From Eumeta japonica (taxonomy: Eukaryota; Arthropoda; Insecta; Lepidoptera; Psychidae), in NCBI GenBank assembly GCA_005406025.1, contig BGZK01000282.1, forward strand, positions 310,001 to 374,000: a stretch of DNA of 64,000 nt. Direction: 5' to 3'. Positions 1 through 10,460 of the stretch are shown one piece after another. A program made the position numbers and the translations under genes. Numbering within the stretch: the stretch's first letter is position 1; each line of letters begins with the position of its first letter. The notes below the pieces were generated by a model. The model was not told the DNA's origin and made no database searches. It saw only the letters and a program-made list of their open reading frames with translations.

Positions 1-115
1 TTATTAATGTTCAAAAGCTTTATAATTTTAACACTTTCACAGACAATGTGCATAAAAATGGAACTACACAATGCATATGGTTTAATACTAAATCTTTTTA
101 TTGTATGTTTTTCAG

Positions 116-209
116 TGATGGAAATCCAGTGCAGGTGTCAGATAACACAATATTTCTCATCCAGCGCCTCTTAGTCAAAGATCCAAAACATAGGCTATTG
201 ACAGATGAG
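116..209 (+). CDS. STK40: STK40-like kinase, end of kinase domain (internal exon)
   Basis: Internal coding exon of an orthologue of serine/threonine-protein kinase 40 (STK40, also SHIK), a pseudokinase-like regulator known in vertebrates as a partner of the COP1 ubiquitin ligase and a modulator of NF-kB and p53 signalling. A pyrimidine-rich acceptor ends in TTTTTCAG at 115 and a GTAAGT donor starts at 210. The exon opens with the last base of a split codon and ends on a whole codon (phase 0 downstream). It encodes a stretch with SDNTIFLIQRLLVKDP, the helix region near the C-terminal end of the kinase lobe (family pattern: SENT-CLI-KLLVLDPQQRL). The remaining kinase exons lie left of the window. 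Identification rests on this exon plus the next two aligning in order with the family's C-terminal half. Confidence 0.85.
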
Positions 210-497
210 GTAAGTTGTTACATAGAATATGAAAAGCCCATTCACAGTTAAAAATATTGTTTAATTCCACCCTAATTATGGTTTTGACCATTGTATACTT
301 GTAGTTGTAATTCTTATATCTGATATTACAGCTATTAAATGGTTAAGTATGTGGAATATTATTATAAATTCTAATGTATTTGATAGCAATAGATTTAGTA
401 GTGAAGCAATGATAGTCCTATATAGGAAGCCGTCAAAGTCTACCAATTTAATATGTCTATCTACTGTGCATTAGATGTATAAATATCTTGCTTATTG

Positions 498-537
<40 letters not shown>

Positions 538-1474
538 AGAAAAAAAGATTGTTACTTCTTATTAATAAAAAAAATAACAATGAATATATTAGAAATTAAT
601 ATTTTTTGTACCATTTGAAGTAATTTAGATACATAGGAATTGCCATACATTTGGCATGTAATCAATAAATATGCAACATTGTTGTTACATTTGAGTAGAA
701 AAAACAATAAAAACAGTTTGAGAACAAATGTTAATTATTTCCATTCATAAAATATCGGCATTTTATTGCAGTTCATGTTTTGCCATTTCTAAATGTAAAT
801 TCATTTGCCATCACTTATTAATGTTCCTAAGTCTGTTATTATTTAATAATGGATATAAAAAATTGATATTAAATATACACATCAAATTATCGAGTTTGCA
901 TGTTTCACTTAACAATAAAGTGCATATGGGTTCTGTTGCCAAATGTGTTTGTTTTATTTTTTTGCTTCGCCTTCTTTCACTTAAATTGTTGAACTATGAG
1001 TATAAAGCTCCGTTGTTAGTGCTGGGCCATTGATTAATATGTTATAGATATATATAATATATATTGGGTGTTTAAAATATTATTACATATTATTAATTGT
1101 TCTGCTCAGCAGGTTTTTATTTTGCATTTTGAATCCCGATTTAATTTTTAGTTAAGTAGCAATTTTAAATCATGTTTCTCTATTATGTGTATATATAAAT
1201 ATTTGTAAAGCAATTTCGTGCGTGACAAATGGCATGTCGTAAAAATTCCTGAAAAGCAGTGTCATTGGTCCATTACTGGGTGTGCCAATAGCTGGTCATC
1301 TTTTAGCTTCTAAGTTTTAATAATTTTTTCCTATCATTCACAATTTATAAAAGAGATTTATAAATATCTAGTATTGTTATTTATTTCCGATTATGAAATT
1401 ATAGTACTAATGAATATTTTTGTCCACAAAACTTTTTGATAAGAATATAAAAATAGAATTGTAAATGGTTCCAG
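210..1474 (+). other. STK40 intron
   Basis: Phase-0 intron of about 1.27 kb between two recognised exons, GTAAGT to CCAG. It is AT-rich, with a TA microsatellite near 502-532. The 101-codon open frame at 728-1033 inside it has the composition of translated AT-rich intron and no recognisable family. Confidence 0.8.
502..532. repeat. (TA)n microsatellite
   Basis: About 15 uninterrupted TA units inside the STK40 intron. Confidence 0.95.
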
Positions 1475-1672
1475 GTTCTAGATCAGTTATCAAGTATAAT
1501 AGCAAGTTACATAGTGGTGCCAAATCCTCCGGAAGAACTGCAAGTAGTCCCAAATGTGCCCTTAGACGAAGAGCCAAATAAAGACAAGACTGAAAAAACT
1601 GGGTCAACTGAATTAGATAAGAAACCATTTATGACAATACCAGAGACTAACAGCGAGCGAACTGGTTCTAAT
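1475..1672 (+). CDS. STK40: STK40-like kinase, C-lobe to COP1-motif linker exon
   Basis: Exon of 66 codons in phase 0, from acceptor CCAG (1471-1474) to donor GTAAGT (1673). The beginning, VLDQLSSIIASY, matches the family segment VLEALSAIIASW just after the kinase core. It is followed after a proline-rich linker by EELQVVPN (1532-1555), equivalent to the vertebrate PLQVVPD block. The rest is acidic and Ser/Thr-rich and lineage-specific. The EE-x(3)-VP pattern fits the short acidic/VP motifs used for COP1 binding in Tribbles and STK40 proteins, so recruitment of COP1 is inferred to be conserved. Confidence 0.87.
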
Positions 1673-4199
1673 GTAAGTAATTATGCTTTAAGTAAATTGT
1701 CCTATTGCTTGCGGAAGCAAAATGTAATGAAAGTGCATAATCATGGCAAAAAAATATGCACCTCGCTGCTTAATGGACTCACACTTTCCTAGTGTGAGTC
1801 TTCTATATCTGGTAAAGTGCAAAAGTTGATGAAAGAACTTGCAAAACTATACAGGTATATCCATTCTCAAGAATAATACATTTAGTATCAATCTCTTTGA
1901 TTGATATATTACTATATTGGTATGTGGTAGCACAAATAAATTTTATTTTGAGGATGTTAGATTATAACTGTCGGCCATCTCTTAATACTTTTATATCTTG
2001 AGACGCTCTTCTATTTTCTTTGTGTTTCCTATACAGGAGGAGCTCTTAATAATATTTTGGGTTTGACCTTTCTCGATCCGTCCATGATTTCTCCCATTTC
2101 TTTGACGCATGATTCCCAACCACCCAATGCACTTTATTGACCACATCTCTTATATCTGGTCAATATCAGTGCGTACAATGTGTTCGTTTCCTATATAAGT
2201 ATTGCATTATGATATTTTTAATGAAACACGACTGCCGGCAGCATGATGCTCTGACTGTGAGCTTTTTTACTTCTACAATTTTATGATTGAAATAAAAGTG
2301 TGCTTTATTTCAAGTGATTTTTATCTCAGGACCACCATACTCATTTTTAAAAATTTGCTCTCAAAGGTTTCCAATACACTGAACAGTTACACAATACAAA
2401 ATGTTAGACATAGTCAATACACTAATCACATATATGCATGGCTGTTATAATCAAAAACTCAGTATCTGTCATGAAACATATCTTACACGAGACATAATAA
2501 TAAGATTTTTTTTCAAATCACTAGTACATATATAAATAATAATAAGTATATAATAAAAATATATCTTACTATATTTTTAATGTTTGAAGGGTTTCTGCAA
2601 AATAAGAATTCTTTTTAAAATGGTTATATTCAAAATGTGTTTTTGTATGAAACTTAGTTCCCTTAAGAACAAATGAGTTTAGAATCAATGCTGAACTTGA
2701 AAAATATGTTTGTAATTGTGCTTAGTTTTAAGATTGTATTAGTTTTAATTGTGAAATGTTAAATGATATCTATTTCATAATATAGGCCAGTGGTCCATAA
2801 CTGAAAACGGAATTTTCAGTTTGCAATAAAATATGATTTCTTTGGATTATTGCCAAATGCCTGGAAATAGTTACTGACAATAATTTAAAGAAAACTATAT
2901 ATCAGAGTTTAAACTAAATCCAAGTTCATACATATTTAATGACATATTTTTTTTGTGTTTAATTAATATGAAATTTTACATAATTATTTTATTCATATAT
3001 TCGAAATAATTTTTCTCTAAACTCAGAACTTAGTTATAAAAACTATCCAATAAAAGTCACATAGAAGACATATTAACATAGAAATGATTTTGACAACCCT
3101 TAAGATATGTAAATACTTTTACAAAACAGAAACTAAGTACATATCCATGTGCTTATTGTGTTGTAAGGCTTTTTAATTAGTTTTTAGTTTAAGACTGCTT
3201 TCAGAACTAGATAGGATATAGCGGTTGAACTCAAAGGCTACTATGGTTTTCAATTTTTTGACAACATAGACTGTTTGACATGCTCAAATTAGTCAGGAAA
3301 AATGGCGTGCCTAAATTAGTCAGAAAAAAGCTGATTAAAAAAATTGAATACATAATTTTTGAGTTGGATAGCCATGCAATATCTGGATGTAAACAGAATA
3401 GACATCAGTGTGATAATTACTGACGTATTTGTTGCAATATATGGTAAATATTATAATCTTAATTTTTTAAATGGTACACATAGCGCCATCTAATATTTAT
3501 TTTTAGAAAAAACTCCGACGTGATTTGTCGCCTTTTTTTTGGCCGACATTGCTTTGTAAAATGTGAATTATGGTTAAGATGTCATAGTGTAAAATAAAAT
3601 AACTTTGTAATAGTTTGCTCCCTTTTATTTAATCAAACCACTTCAACAGTATTGTTCAAAAGTAAACAAATACAGAGGTTGATTTTGCAGCACCAATGCC
3701 GATTTGTATGTACGCAAGGAAATACCACTATGCTATCTTTATTAAACCTGTTTAATTCTATGAATGCAAAAGTGGCAATGCCGCGTAATGTAGTACGTAC
3801 GGAGGCGATTGAAATTACAAAGTCTTTTTTTAACAAACATAATTGTAATGTTGTTATTTCATTAATTCTTTGATTGTCAATTTATTGAAGCAATTGTATA
3901 TTATATTGATGCATCAGATTTCAATTTTGACTAATAAGTGTCATATTGATGGAAAGGTGTGTCCATTAACAGCGTAAATGTATTTCTTAGTGCACACAAA
4001 TAGTGCCCATTAGTAATTAATTCTAAAATTAAAAATAAAATCAATTAAATGTTCTTATTTTTTCAAATTCCTAGTCTATTGATAATTTTAAAAGTTAGGT
4101 CTTATTTTCGTTAGGTCTATGATTATATTTCCTTTTTGATTTAAATTTATAATAAAGTGTCTATCTCAGTTTTATACTAAAAGTATTTCATTGTTTCAG
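1673..4199 (+). other. STK40 last intron
   Basis: Intron of about 2.5 kb, phase 0, GTAAGT to TTGTTTCAG. It contains a perfect 10-bp hairpin at 1776-1800 and a single AGATGGCGCT decamer (minus strand, 3482-3491). The short open frames at 3633-3873 on both strands show no family signature. An additional small exon in here cannot be excluded, because the vertebrate protein has a segment between LQVVP and the GHDAQP block that is not obvious in the flanking exons. Confidence 0.65.
1776..1800. repeat. Perfect short inverted repeat
   Basis: GACTCACACT and AGTGTGAGTC form perfect 10-bp arms around a 5-base loop inside the last STK40 intron. Function unknown. Confidence 0.9.
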
Positions 4200-4844
4200 G
4201 AGGAAGTTGGTGTGTTCTGCGTCCCATTATCAGACTTTTTAGCATTAAACTTCCCATCGCCCACCAGAGCTAGCAGCATCATAATACCGACTGTTGGCGA
4301 CGCGTCCACAATCACGTCTGTTAACGCGAATCAACGCCACATAACGGTGCAAAGGATAGGGAGGGACGCGAGGCCGCTCTTACCCAGCGAAATAGCCCGA
4401 TACCAGCATATGTTCACGACCAGCCAATCGAGGACTGATTCTAGCAACACCCAAAGAGTCGTTTCGGATTTATCATCAGCCCTTCAAAACTTCGTCCCGG
4501 ATAACGGCAACAGACCGGAAAATTCTAGGCTGAGGACTTTAGCGCAAAGGATACCAAGATTGAACGCCATTGCGTCCACTTCGGGTAGAGACAGCCAGAG
4601 CTCGTCCTCTTCCAGCGGTTCCTCGGCCGGCGACGGTAGGAACCTCCTATGGGCGGATAGAAGTCGATATCAAACCAACGAAAGATCTCAGAATTCCATT
4701 GAAACGAACAATCAAGATTTTGTGATAGGACTTCCAGTTATAAGTTTGTCGAGGGTCACGTCGAATAGAACGTCAAACATGTCCATGAACGACTCATCAG
4801 GTAGAGCTACAAACCCAGAAACTAATGATGTAGAATTTAATTGA
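4200..4844 (+). CDS. STK40: STK40-like kinase, C-terminal exon
   Basis: Terminal exon opening right after a TTTCAG acceptor and ending at TGA (4842-4844). There is no ATG near its start and it continues the phase-0 frame of the previous exon. It encodes about 214 residues. Residues with VQRIGRDARPLLPSEIARY match the conserved STK40 tail (family: VRRLGHDAQPMTSLDTAIL). Beyond that the insect protein carries a further 130 or so residues that vertebrate STK40 lacks. These are rich in Ser, Asn, Arg and Thr, including a run of Ser, and look intrinsically disordered. GC content and codon use are clearly higher than in the flanking introns, which supports real coding sequence. Confidence 0.88.
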   Translation, partial: EEVGVFCVPLSDFLALNFPSPTRASSIIIPTVGDASTITSVNANQRHITVQRIGRDARPLLPSEIARYQHMFTTSQSRTDSSNTQRVVSDLSSALQNFVPDNGNRPENSRLRTLAQRIPRLNAIASTSGRDSQSSSSSSGSSAGDGRNLLWADRSRYQTNERSQNSIETNNQDFVIGLPVISLSRVTSNRTSNMSMNDSSGRATNPETNDVEFN

Positions 4845-6765
4845 GTGAAAGCATGTGTTATGTGATAATTTATTGTTATAAGTAATGTCTTAATATTCTT
4901 AGAAATTAGATTTCATTACTACAAATGAATTCTTATATATCATTAGATGTTTTATTAGATAGTAATGTGTTAATAGTAAAATAAATATCCAATCCTTCTC
5001 GATTGAACGATACACGATACCGAAAATATGCAACTGATTTTCAGCTTGATCACACCTGCATTGCTTTTTAAATTACCAGGCACGTACCAGATCCTGATTA
5101 TGTCGTATTTTAACGATTAGTTGGTGTGTCGGTATTAATTGTAAAATAATTCATTTGCTGAGCTTTCCAAAGAAGACACGATATTGTGACCGTTTGGCCT
5201 AAATCTCATCTATGTACATTCATCCACCTGTATGTTTCCTACTATATCTACATTGCTGTGTTACAATCTTTGCATTCAAATATAAAACTTTGCAGAGAAT
5301 TCACCTTTAGTTCGCACATTAGCAATCATCGCTAAATTTTTCATTTGTTATCTATACATATACAAAGAAAGTGAAATTAAAATTTATAGAATATTTTATA
5401 TACAAGAATGTATTTCAATTACTATAAATTTTGTTTCGATGGTTTCAGCATAATGAATTTTATATTATTTATATAGTTTATATATAGCTTGATTGTTATT
5501 TTGTTCTATATATTTTATAGAGTTTTAAGGGGCAAACAAGCATGTTAACCACCAGAGAGTAGATGATCACCGCCGCTCATGAACAGTCGCAATCTGAAAG
5601 GAGTTACTAGTCCATTTCTGGCTTTTTAGGAATGATTAGGATATGTGATGCAGGGAGGATTGCGCCATCTGAATTTTCAAAAATAAATTGGTATATTTAA
5701 TAAAGGAGAGAGTGGGCCTACTACTATAACGTCAATCAATATAGATTGATGCCATTCTATTAATAATGTTGACGTTTCGAGCGTGCGACGGTCATTAATA
5801 AATATATCGTTGTATTACACTATGTATTTGAAACTAGCGGTATCTTGAGAAATGCGTTTAGAGTTTTGTCTGATAAGTAAGTAATTGGTTTATCTAATTT
5901 TCGTTCGCTAAATTTTTCCATTACAACATTTCGTTAATATATTTCAACTTTGACTAGCCGTATTTTATTTCAAGTTCACAATGTGAGAAAATCAGCTAGT
6001 ATTGCTAATGTGTGAGTAAAATATAAATAGTAATGCAGGCACCAAACTTCAATCACATAGTTAAAGTATGGTGTGTCACTTCAAAACGTTGCAAAGTAAA
6101 ATTTCAATAATGTACTTTAAACTTGTGAGAAAAACTTGCTGTACTTAGATAATTAACACTTATTAATGATTTATTTATGTTGTTGATTATAATAGAATTG
6201 AAAAAAGCATAGAAATATGAAATAAAACTGCAATAGAAATTGTAAATATTTTTTGTAGGGTGACATACCATTGACTTGTAAAATGTATCATTAATTTAAA
6301 ATATGTAAACACTTATATTATTTGGCATTGGAGTCATATTTCTGGTACACCATAAATACATGGGTATATTATTATTGTATGCAGTTTGAACTCAGTTCAA
6401 TGCTGAGTGTCATTTGTTAAAACGGGTTTATCTTTTCCAGAGAATATATATTAGTAGTATAATTTGTAAGTAGATTTTGTGTATATAACTTATCAAAAGG
6501 TATTAGGTAAATGCCAGTCGTGTTTGTGATTCGGTAGGTATTTAAATAAATGTTCTAGTAATCATATAAGTTTGAGATGGTTGTATGTTATTTTTGTGTA
6601 ATGTATAGATTAGATAAACTTTCTTTTATGTTTAGTTAACTACGATCTTGGAATGCAGGTTTGTGGAGTTTCTGTTGTTAATTTGTTTAGTGCCGGTTTT
6701 ACACTGATTTTATTATTATTGGACGCCTTTTGTTCAATAAACTTACTTGAAAATAGTGTAGTTTT
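4845..6765 (+). other. STK40: STK40 3' UTR, probable
   Basis: Sequence downstream of the stop codon. An AATAAA at 4980-4985 could end a short transcript. A second AATAAA at 6736-6741 is followed by a typical A- and GT-rich context and could end a long one. A degenerate interspersed repeat lies at 5516-5650. No coding potential was seen. Confidence 0.5.
5516..5650 (+). repeat. Degenerate interspersed repeat
   Basis: The run GGGGCAAACAAGCATG, then GATGATCACCGCCGCTCATG and CTGGCTTTTTAGG, resembles a repeat very common in lepidopteran genomes (the 'gtgatcaccgccgcccatg...ggccttttagg' family). Family known by pattern only. The copy is old and incomplete. Confidence 0.55.
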
Positions 6766-6867
6766 TATTTTTAACTACTCAGCTCGGCAGACGTTTTCTC
6801 CTCGGTAGACGGTGTGCCCATATAGTGTATTTTCGCGCTACCCTCCGCGTGGACATCGAACGATGAT

Positions 6868-7100
6868 ATTTACTATATAATTATATCTATCGATTTTGCT
6901 ATAGATCTCGGTCACGATGCCCCTGTTGATTCTGATTTTGATATTGCTCCTAATTTCGACTACGGTCACACTCTTGGCTCTAATCCCCATGCAATATTCC
7001 ATTTCAATTCCAGTCCAGTTGTCAGTTTTGGTGCTGGTCCCGCTTTCCATTCTAATCCTGGTCGTACTCTTGATCTACTCTCCGTTCTGATTGCGATTAC
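6868..7100. repeat. Degenerate hexamer repeat, pyrimidine strand
   Basis: Roughly 230 bp built of loosely repeated six-base units of the type GATTCT, GGTCCC, GGTCAC, TGGTCG. The opposite-strand version (AGATCG, GGACCA, GAACCG) recurs at 8818-8905. The minus-strand open frame at 6838-7050 is a by-product of this composition. Confidence 0.6.
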
Positions 7101-7175
7101 GCTACCTGTCGCAGTCCTAATTTGCACGAAACCGGAGGCAAATGCTAGTATTATAATAAAAAAAGTGTGCGGTTC

Positions 7176-7965
7176 ACACGCGTTAGAAGTGAAACCTTCA
7201 GAGAATTAAACTGTGAGAGAATGAGACGAATGTGGTATTAGGCGCGGGATGATGGTAGGGTATGTTCATTTGAATAGCGGTATCGCGTTTAAAAGTTATT
7301 TTAGGTTTTATTATTTAGACTTGCTGTTTTCAATTTCGACAAATGAAAATATACAGGTGTATACAAGCACATAAATATCTCTTTAGCTCGCATTGTATCT
7401 CATCTCATATTTTATCTCATTTTCTTGCCCGTATTCTGTCTCATCATATATTTTATCTCATTCTCTCGCAGACTATATTCTATAGATGTATATATTTATC
7501 TCCTTTTACTGTCGCTTTTTCGTTTCATCGAGTTTCAAATCACAACGGCGCTACGGAAGTTTTCACTTCAAAATAAAATGTGTTACACGCGTTAGAAGTG
7601 AAACCTTCAGGAATGACGATGCGACAGAACGAGATGAATGCGATATCAGGAGTGGGATGATTAAAAGGTGTATTTATTGTAATATTGATACCGAGTTTGA
7701 AGGTTATTCTATTATTCAGTTTTAATGTTTTCAATTTCAACAAATGATAATACGCAGGCGCACTCAAGCATACATATCTCTTTCTTTCTCATTGTATCTC
7801 ATATTTTATATTTCGTTCTCTCGTAGGCTAAACCCTATAGATGAATATCTCTGTCTCTTTTTACTGTCGTTTTTCGTTTCATCGAGTTTCAAATCACGAC
7901 ACTGCTAAAGTTCTCACTTCAAAAGAAGCTAAAATTTACGAGAGCAGTCTAGTTTTTTAGAAGTG
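7176..7965. repeat. Diverged tandem duplication, about 400 bp unit
   Basis: Two long units start with ACACGCGTTAGAAGTGAAAC (7178 and 7585) and continue in parallel through a GAGACGAATG/GAGATGAATG block, a TTTCAATTTC-ACAAATGA block and a TATCTCATATTTTAT block. A third partial start is at about 7955 (TTAGAAGTGAAAC). The reverse motif GTTTTCACTTC closes the units at about 7560 and 7912. The flanking short ORFs (7343-7767, both strands) fall inside it and are not genes. Confidence 0.7.
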
Positions 7966-8159
7966 AAACATTTTTTAAAATTCGCTTTATTAATGCAATT
8001 ATGCGAATGATGCTAAAAAAACGAGCAAGCTAAGCAAGAGAGCGGTAGTCGCATGTGATGTGCAACATCTGACATCTCACATTGGTAATAGGCAACATTA
8101 AGGGGCCTACATTGTCACGTGGTCAACTCCATAACGCCAAATTTTCTCTTTTCAGTTAT

Positions 8160-8520
8160 TCACAACTGTAGATAGCTCCACCTTTTGGCCACACGTCTCT
8201 GAAGTTTTACGTTGGCTATTTGATATAATTGTGTGTTTTGTTCAGGAATGGAGATTAGTGGCCAGCTATTGTTATAGAAAAGAAACAGTGAAGTTTGTGT
8301 TGCGGAAATCGACATAATAATAAGAGGAGCAACTAAACAAAGTGCCACAATGTATTTATTTTGTCGATTATAGTGAAAACATCTTAGCAATAGTAATTAT
8401 CGGATTGCCATTGTAGAAAGGATATTATATGTAGATATACATACATAAATAAATTGTCTGTTATAAAGTTATTTATATGTGTCAAACACCCACAAAATTA
8501 TTTTAAAATATTTTGTTCAT
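8160..8520. other. AT-rich intergenic stretch
   Basis: No exon-like or repeat structure could be supported here. Confidence 0.5.
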
Positions 8521-8540
8521 TTGTGTGTGTATTTGTTTGT

Positions 8541-8665
8541 CCTGCAGGCCTAGCACGACGCCCTTAAAAAAGTCTCTCTATAGGACTGTCTTCGCACAAC
8601 AAAATGAGTGAAAGGGTTGGTCTTATAGAGAGACTTGTTTAGGGCGTTATGTTAGGTGTGCTGGG
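8541..8665. mobile_element. Short hairpin MITE
   Basis: Inverted arms at 8558-8581 and 8624-8646 share AAGTCTCTCTATA and CGCCCT with about one mismatch plus a 1-base gap. The outer TAGCAC and GTGTGCTGG extend the pairing imperfectly. The loop is about 40 bp. Size and structure fit a miniature inverted-repeat element. No transposase is present and the superfamily is not assignable. Confidence 0.65.
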
Positions 8666-8817
8666 TATCTTTGGACTACAACTCATCATGGTGAGATTTT
8701 CACTGGAAGGTAGAAAAGCATATTGGGCTATATTTAAGTACTATTATCCCGAAAATTTAGGATTCTTGCATAAAAACCGAAAAAAATCAATCATAAAATG
8801 AATAATTATTGAAGTTG

Positions 8818-8905
8818 AATCGAGGTGAAAAGATGGAATCAGCATCGAGATCGGGACCAGAACCGGAAATGTCGAAATTGAGAATGAAAGCGGGATCGAT
8901 ATCAT
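8818..8905. repeat. Degenerate hexamer repeat, purine strand
   Basis: Six-base periodicity is readable by eye: GAATCA, GCATCG, AGATCG, GGACCA, GAACCG, GAAATG. Same family as 6868-7100 in the opposite orientation. Confidence 0.65.
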
Positions 8906-9123
8906 GATGGAGATATGTCAACAGTTGATATAAATGACGTAAGAAATCATTCTAGTTTCACACAGGCTCAATCGTGCGAAAGTGTTGTCTATAATAAAAT
9001 TAGTGATGGGTTGAGTCACTGAGAACCCTTAACAAATTTCAATACATGAAATTAATTTAAAATTTAATATAAAATTGTAAATGTAGCTGGAAACCAATGG
9101 AAGGATATGGGATATACAATACA

Positions 9124-9180
9124 TTTTTAGGGTTCCGTGCATCAATTTCTTCTTAAACAAAAACCCTTGCAGTTTTACCA
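9124..9180 (+). repeat. TTTTTAGGGTTCCGT repeat end, fragment
   Basis: The TTTTTAGGGTTCCGTGC start is the terminal motif of a dispersed lepidopteran repeat also seen at 44205-44785. Only a short stub remains. Confidence 0.5.
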
Positions 9181-10460
9181 ATTTCGTATACAAATATAAA
9201 TATCTATGCCACGACGATATCACAAACGAACCTAATAATTTAGAGGAAACTTCTTATTTTGATAAAGGTTTCCTTTCCAAATAAAACAATGAGACACATT
9301 TTGCGACCTAACAGATGACACTATTTAAATAAACACTGCGATAAATTTTTGTGTCTAACAGATGGCACTATTTAAATAAAACGCGAGACATATTTAGTTA
9401 TCTAATAGATGTCACTATTTAAATAAAACACAAATATTCTTAAAAATCTAACAGATGGCGGTATTTAAGTAAAACAGTGAGATACATTTTGCGACCTGAC
9501 AGATTGCACTATTTAAATAAAACAGATATTCTTAACGATCTGACAGATGTCACTATTTAAATAAAACAGGTATTCTTAACGATCTGACAGATGTCACTAT
9601 TTAAATAAAACAGAAATTCTTAACGATCTGACAAATGTCACTATTTAAATAAAACAGATATTCTTAACGATCTGACAGATGTCACTATTTAAATAAAACG
9701 GCTATTCTTAACGATCTGACAGATGTCACTATTTAAATAAAACGGGTATTCTTAACGATCTAATAGATGTCACTATTTAAATAAAACAGATATTCATAAC
9801 GATCTAACAGATGTCACTATTTAAGTAAAACAGATATTCTTAACGATTTAACAGATGTCACTATTTAAATAAAACAGATGTGCTTAACGGTCTAACAGAT
9901 AGCACTATTTAAATAAAACGGATATTCTTAACGATCTAACAGATGCAATTATTTAAATAAAACAGATATTCTTAACGATCTAACAGATGTCACTATTTAA
10001 ATAAAACAGATATTCCTAACGCTCTAACAGATGTCACTATTTAAATAAAACAGAAATTCTTAACGATCTGACAAATGTCACTATTTAAATAAAACAGATA
10101 TTCTTAACGATCTTACAGATGTCACTATTTAAATAAAACAGATATTCTTAACGATTTAACAGATGTCACTATTTAAATAAAACAGATGTGCTTAACGGTC
10201 TAACAGATAGCACTATTTAAATAAAACGGATATTCTTAACGATCTAACAGATGTAATTATTTAAATAAAACAGATATTCTTAACGATCTAACAGATGTCA
10301 CTATTTAAATAAAACAGATATTCTTAACGATCTTACAGATGTCACTATTTAAATAAAACAGGTATTCTTAACGATCTAACGGATAGCACTATTTAAATAA
10401 AACGGATATTTTTAACGATCTAACTGATGTCACTATTTAAATAAAACAGATATTCTTAAC

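Noticed and set aside
728..1033. 101-codon open frame in the STK40 intron
   Set aside because: Low-complexity hydrophobic translation of AT-rich intron. It is flanked by well-supported exons of another frame.
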